Origin: an uncultured Lachnospiraceae bacterium
GTDB lineage: Bacteria; Bacillota; Clostridia; Lachnospirales; Lachnospiraceae
Reading direction: 5' to 3'
Assembly (NCBI GenBank): GCA_910588215.1
Contig: CAJUQJ010000016.1
Span: 6,616-70,615, forward strand
DNA length: 64,000 nt
The position numbers and the translations under genes were made by a program. The notes under the pieces were generated by a model, which searched no databases, was not told the origin of the DNA, and was given only the letters and a program-made list of their open reading frames with translations. Positions 61,430-64,000 of the stretch are shown piece by piece; positions within the stretch are counted from its first letter, which is position 1, and each line of letters begins with the position of its first letter.

Positions 61430-62337
61430 TTTCCTGCCCCCTTTCTGCCTTTCTTCTCACCATAATCATCCTTCTTTTCCTTCGTTACCAGTAGTGAGAA
61501 CACACTCGCTATGATGATGATCACAAAAATACCATATGCCACCGCAGCCGCGTAACCAAACTGGAACCGCTCAAAAGCAGAATCATATAAGTATTTCACC
61601 ATAGTGACCGTAGCATCACCGGGCACGCTCTTAAATACCAGATGAGATTCATCGAACATCTGCAGACCACCGATGACGGAAGTTACCAGTACATAGATCA
61701 AGATCGGCCTCATGAGCGGTAACGTAATCCTGGTGATCTTCTGCCAGTTAGATGCCCCGTCCACCTCCGCCGCTTCCAACACATCATCGGAAATCGAGTT
61801 GATGCCCGCCGTAAAATAAATAATGTTAAAGCCGAAATTCTTCCAGCATATGGCGATGGCGATGACCATTCTGGCCAGCATCTGGTTATTCTGGAAATCT
61901 ACTGCCTCCAGGCCCAGCATAGTTATGATATTGTTGACTGCACCGCCCGGATAAGAGAACATGGCTCCGAACAAAAGTCCGATCGTTACAGGCGTTACCA
62001 GATTCGGGAAGTAATAAATATTCCTCAAAAGGAATCTGCCTCTAAACCATTTGTTGCTCAAGATAAGCGCCAGGACAAAAGCAATGCTAAGCTGCGGGAT
62101 GATGGACATGATCCAGATCAGCAGCGTATTGCCTATGGATTTAAAGAAGTACCCCGATTCAAAAAGTCTCTGATAGTTACGCATCCCTACAAAAGTAAAC
62201 CTGCCTGAGAGCACATCCATATCGCAAAAGCTGAGCACAAAGGAATATAGGATCGGAAACAGGCTAAATATTAAAAAAACTATAAAAAATGGTGTTATGT
62301 AGAAGTATGCATACTTGTTTCTTTTTTTGGAATTCAC
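61426..62337 (-). CDS. Sugar ABC permease, MalF-like (GTG start)
   Basis: The 303-residue protein has six membrane spans and the EAA loop EAAEVDGASNWQKITRITLPL. I start it at a GTG (62337) because GGGGG lies 6 bases upstream and the following NSKKRNKYAYFYITPFF is the usual short basic N-terminus before span 1. An ATG 18 codons further upstream gives a Cys- and Asn-rich extension without family support. It is the first gene of the carbohydrate operon, with a promoter 72 bases upstream of the start. Confidence 0.9.
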   Translation of the reverse strand: MNSKKRNKYAYFYITPFFIVFLIFSLFPILYSFVLSFCDMDVLSGRFTFVGMRNYQRLFESGYFFKSIGNTLLIWIMSIIPQLSIAFVLALILSNKWFRGRFLLRNIYYFPNLVTPVTIGLLFGAMFSYPGGAVNNIITMLGLEAVDFQNNQMLARMVIAIAICWKNFGFNIIYFTAGINSISDDVLEAAEVDGASNWQKITRITLPLMRPILIYVLVTSVIGGLQMFDESHLVFKSVPGDATVTMVKYLYDSAFERFQFGYAAAVAYGIFVIIIIASVFSLLVTKEKKDDYGEKKGRKGAGK

Positions 62338-62408
62338 GTTTTTCCCCCTTTCCAAAAACTGACATTTGTTGTTTTTGCATATTTTCCCCAACTTCTTAAA
62401 CTTTTTTT

Positions 62409-62437
62409 ATTATACATTCTATAGTTTCACTATGCAA
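62409..62437 (-). promoter_or_regulatory. Strong candidate promoter of the carbohydrate operon
   Basis: TTGCAT (62437-62432) and a perfect TATAAT (62414-62409) are separated by exactly 17 bases on the minus strand. This is the best promoter match in the window and lies about 70 bases before the first permease start. Confidence 0.75.
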
Positions 62438-62695
62438 TAGGAAATTCAACTTTTTTTAATTTCTCCCCTCTTTTTGTCATTATAACCAAAATCTATCATG
62501 GATTCGACCGTGATTTGCACCTCGTTTTTGTATAAAATCACTATAATTCCATGACGGAATGGTCCACCATGCCCATCCCGTCCTCCCTCCCTCACAGACA
62601 AATACGTGATTATACTATAAAGATAGTAAACAAAAATTAACAATATACACCCCTTAGCCTCTACTACTGAAAAGGAATCCCGCTGAGACACAAAA

Positions 62696-62731
62696 AAGCT
62701 GAGGCGTTGAATATCAACTTTGCCTCAGCTT
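62696..62731 (-). terminator. Intrinsic terminator after the DUF4179 gene
   Basis: AAGCTGAGGC (62696-62705) pairs perfectly with GCCTCAGCTT (62722-62731), with an inner GTTGA/TCAAC pairing in the loop, followed by a T6 run on the minus strand. It keeps the sigma/DUF4179 transcript apart from the carbohydrate operon. Confidence 0.85.
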
Positions 62732-62763
62732 CACATAACACATATCTTTCTGCATCTATCCAT

Positions 62764-63945
62764 TTACTCTACATGAATTTCCTTGGCAATGACAGCCTTA
62801 TCTGCGACACTACTGTTCATGCCTTCCTGCTCCATCTGTATCCAGTCATCAAAATTGTCAAAAATGAAGACATACAGCGTTTTAATCTCTTTGCCCTGAA
62901 CGGCAAATGTAGCTGCGCCTGCTATTTCCATACCCGGATAAAGCATTTCTCCATCCTGATCAAAACAGATCGTCTGGCAGGGTTCATAAGACCACCCAAG
63001 AAGTTCAAACATCTCCGCATCCGTCATATCAGGATCTTTGGAAAGCAGTTTTTCCCTCCTGTCATCCGTCAACTCTCTCTGCTCTCCTGGTGTTGTCGCA
63101 TGGACGATTACCTGATACGGAGATACCACTACATCTTCAAGTGTAATATTCCCCTTTTTTTCACCCACTTCAATTGTCCTTACATCCGATCCGTTTACCT
63201 CAAACGGAACGACAATATTCCAACTGCCATCCGTCCAGTGAGATGCCGTTATCTCCTCGGCATCGAGCATCCTGTCATCATCATGACCAAGGCCGCTTAC
63301 ATTTAAGTTGAGTTCGCCGCTGCCTGTATGTTCCTTTGCAAGATCTATCTTCAGCATGCCCGCAAAGGTGTGGCTGTCGACCGCCTCTCCCTCAAACCTG
63401 TTTTCCAGCCATTCTGGTGAACTTCCATCCACACTCCATGTTCCGTCTATATAGAATCCTGCGGCTGTCCGGTCATCTGCCACATTCATACCAGTATAAT
63501 GTTTGGGAATGTGTGTGAAATCTGCATCTTCCGATTCAATATTTACCGTTAGGAATATGGAATATCCATCACAATAGACTTCTGATGCAGTGAGGGTGAT
63601 TCCTTTGTCAGATACGGTATAATCCACTGTATCCAAACTGCCAGCATGGTCCTCATTTGTCAGGACTGTTCCCTTTTCCGTGTAATCTCCGGAATATGTG
63701 ACATCATCCTCGATCTTTTCAAAAATTTTCCCGACCAGCGGGATTTTAGCCGCCAGCACAGGGTTGAAATATCCCAATCCGCAAACTCCGATGACCACGG
63801 CTGCCACTGCCGCAGCAGCACCTTTTCCTATTTTACCCAATTTATTCACTTTATCCTTCCTCCTTCTATGTATCCGGATTTCTCTGTCACTTATTTCAGG
63901 AGCAAGGGCCTGCTTTAAGATTTGATTCAATTTTTCATCTGTCAT
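62764..63945 (-). CDS. DUF4179-domain membrane protein, probable anti-sigma factor
   Basis: The 393-residue protein begins with a short cytoplasmic N-terminus (MTDEKLNQILKQALAPEISD), one membrane span (GAAAAVAAVVIGVCGLGYF, about residues 43-61), a DUF4179-type extracellular domain (FNPVLAAKIPLVGKIFEKIED) and a beta-rich C-terminal region. DUF4179 proteins sit beside ECF sigma factors and act as anti-sigma factors or sensors. The sigma gene tail overlaps its start by 11 bases. The signal it senses is unknown. It ends at the terminator 62696-62731. Confidence 0.85.
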   Translation of the reverse strand: MTDEKLNQILKQALAPEISDREIRIHRRRKDKVNKLGKIGKGAAAAVAAVVIGVCGLGYFNPVLAAKIPLVGKIFEKIEDDVTYSGDYTEKGTVLTNEDHAGSLDTVDYTVSDKGITLTASEVYCDGYSIFLTVNIESEDADFTHIPKHYTGMNVADDRTAAGFYIDGTWSVDGSSPEWLENRFEGEAVDSHTFAGMLKIDLAKEHTGSGELNLNVSGLGHDDDRMLDAEEITASHWTDGSWNIVVPFEVNGSDVRTIEVGEKKGNITLEDVVVSPYQVIVHATTPGEQRELTDDRREKLLSKDPDMTDAEMFELLGWSYEPCQTICFDQDGEMLYPGMEIAGAATFAVQGKEIKTLYVFIFDNFDDWIQMEQEGMNSSVADKAVIAKEIHVE

Positions 63946-64000
63946 ATCCTATCGCCTCCAATTTTTCCTTTAACTGTTTCTTTGCTTTCCGCATCCGGCT
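63935..64000 (-). CDS. C-terminal end of a sigma-70 (ECF-type) factor, partial
   Basis: Only 21 codons are in the window. They read SRMRKAKKQLKEKLEAIGY to a TGA at 63935, the basic helical tail of an ECF sigma region 4 (compare the SRLSRARKKLKE-type ends). The gene overlaps the DUF4179 start by 11 bases, the usual arrangement of a sigma/anti-sigma pair. Most of the protein lies to the right of the window, so the class is inferred mainly from context. Confidence 0.6.
   Translation of the reverse strand, partial: SRMRKAKKQLKEKLEAIGYDR

Larger units (their letters stand above)
62338..62763. other. Promoter region of the carbohydrate operon
   Basis: No gene is called in these 426 bases. The left part contains the near-consensus minus-strand promoter at 62409-62437 and an AT-rich leader. 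About 62440-62690 is AT-rich with two more TATAAT-like hexamers lacking good -35 boxes. The right end has the terminator of the DUF4179 gene. Confidence 0.65.

Overview
The window looks like chromosome from a gut-type member of the Lachnospiraceae (Bacillota, Clostridia). The grounds are the SCIFF peptide and its radical SAM maturase next to a fused SecDF, a meso-diaminopimelate-type MurE, strong GGAGG ribosome binding sites, roughly even base composition, and a large cytoplasmic glycoside-utilisation operon. Nearly everything is read on the minus strand. I found no rRNA, tRNA, CRISPR array, transposase or phage gene. This is inference from gene content, not a database match.

Positions 1-8.5 kb hold a housekeeping run read right to left: murE, priA, def, fmt, a YugP-like zinc peptidase, rsmB and rlmN (cut by the window edge). 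Positions 9-15.3 kb hold recJ, secDF, the SCIFF maturase scfB, the SCIFF peptide scfA and a small TIGR04086-type membrane protein. Positions 15.7-23.2 kb are mixed: a CNNM/CorC-like membrane protein (the first plus-strand gene), an HAD phosphatase, an SseB-like protein, a DMT exporter, hisS and three uncharacterised proteins. Several dispersed palindromic repeats lie between these genes.

Positions 23.3-33 kb form a peptide-use block: an M3 oligoendopeptidase, a small membrane protein and oppABCDF. An intrinsic terminator lies between oppA and oppB. Positions 33.1-35.3 kb hold a divergent XRE/AraC regulator pair.

Positions 35.4-62.4 kb are the most interesting part, a carbohydrate locus of 18 minus-strand genes starting at a near-consensus promoter (62409-62437). 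In transcription order it encodes two sugar ABC permeases and a binding lipoprotein (no ATPase), a GH2 beta-mannosidase-like enzyme, a ROK kinase with an altered zinc motif, a metallo-beta-lactamase-fold hydrolase, a GH38 alpha-mannosidase, an Asp/Glu racemase-like protein lacking one catalytic Cys, a class II ketose-bisphosphate aldolase, a DUF1537 acid-sugar kinase, a SIS isomerase, an adducin-type aldolase and a GH3 enzyme. A ROK repressor follows, then a GH36 raffinose-synthase-like enzyme, a GH13_18 phosphorylase, a large FAD oxidoreductase with a duplicated and degenerate nucleotide-binding domain, and a second GH38. The likely logic is import of a mannose- or galactose-containing glycoside, intracellular hydrolysis and phosphorolysis, oxidation and delactonisation of a sugar to an acid, then isomerisation, phosphorylation and aldol cleavage to triose-type products. 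No single known pathway that I know of matches the whole set. The window ends with a DUF4179 anti-sigma-like protein and the tail of an ECF sigma factor.
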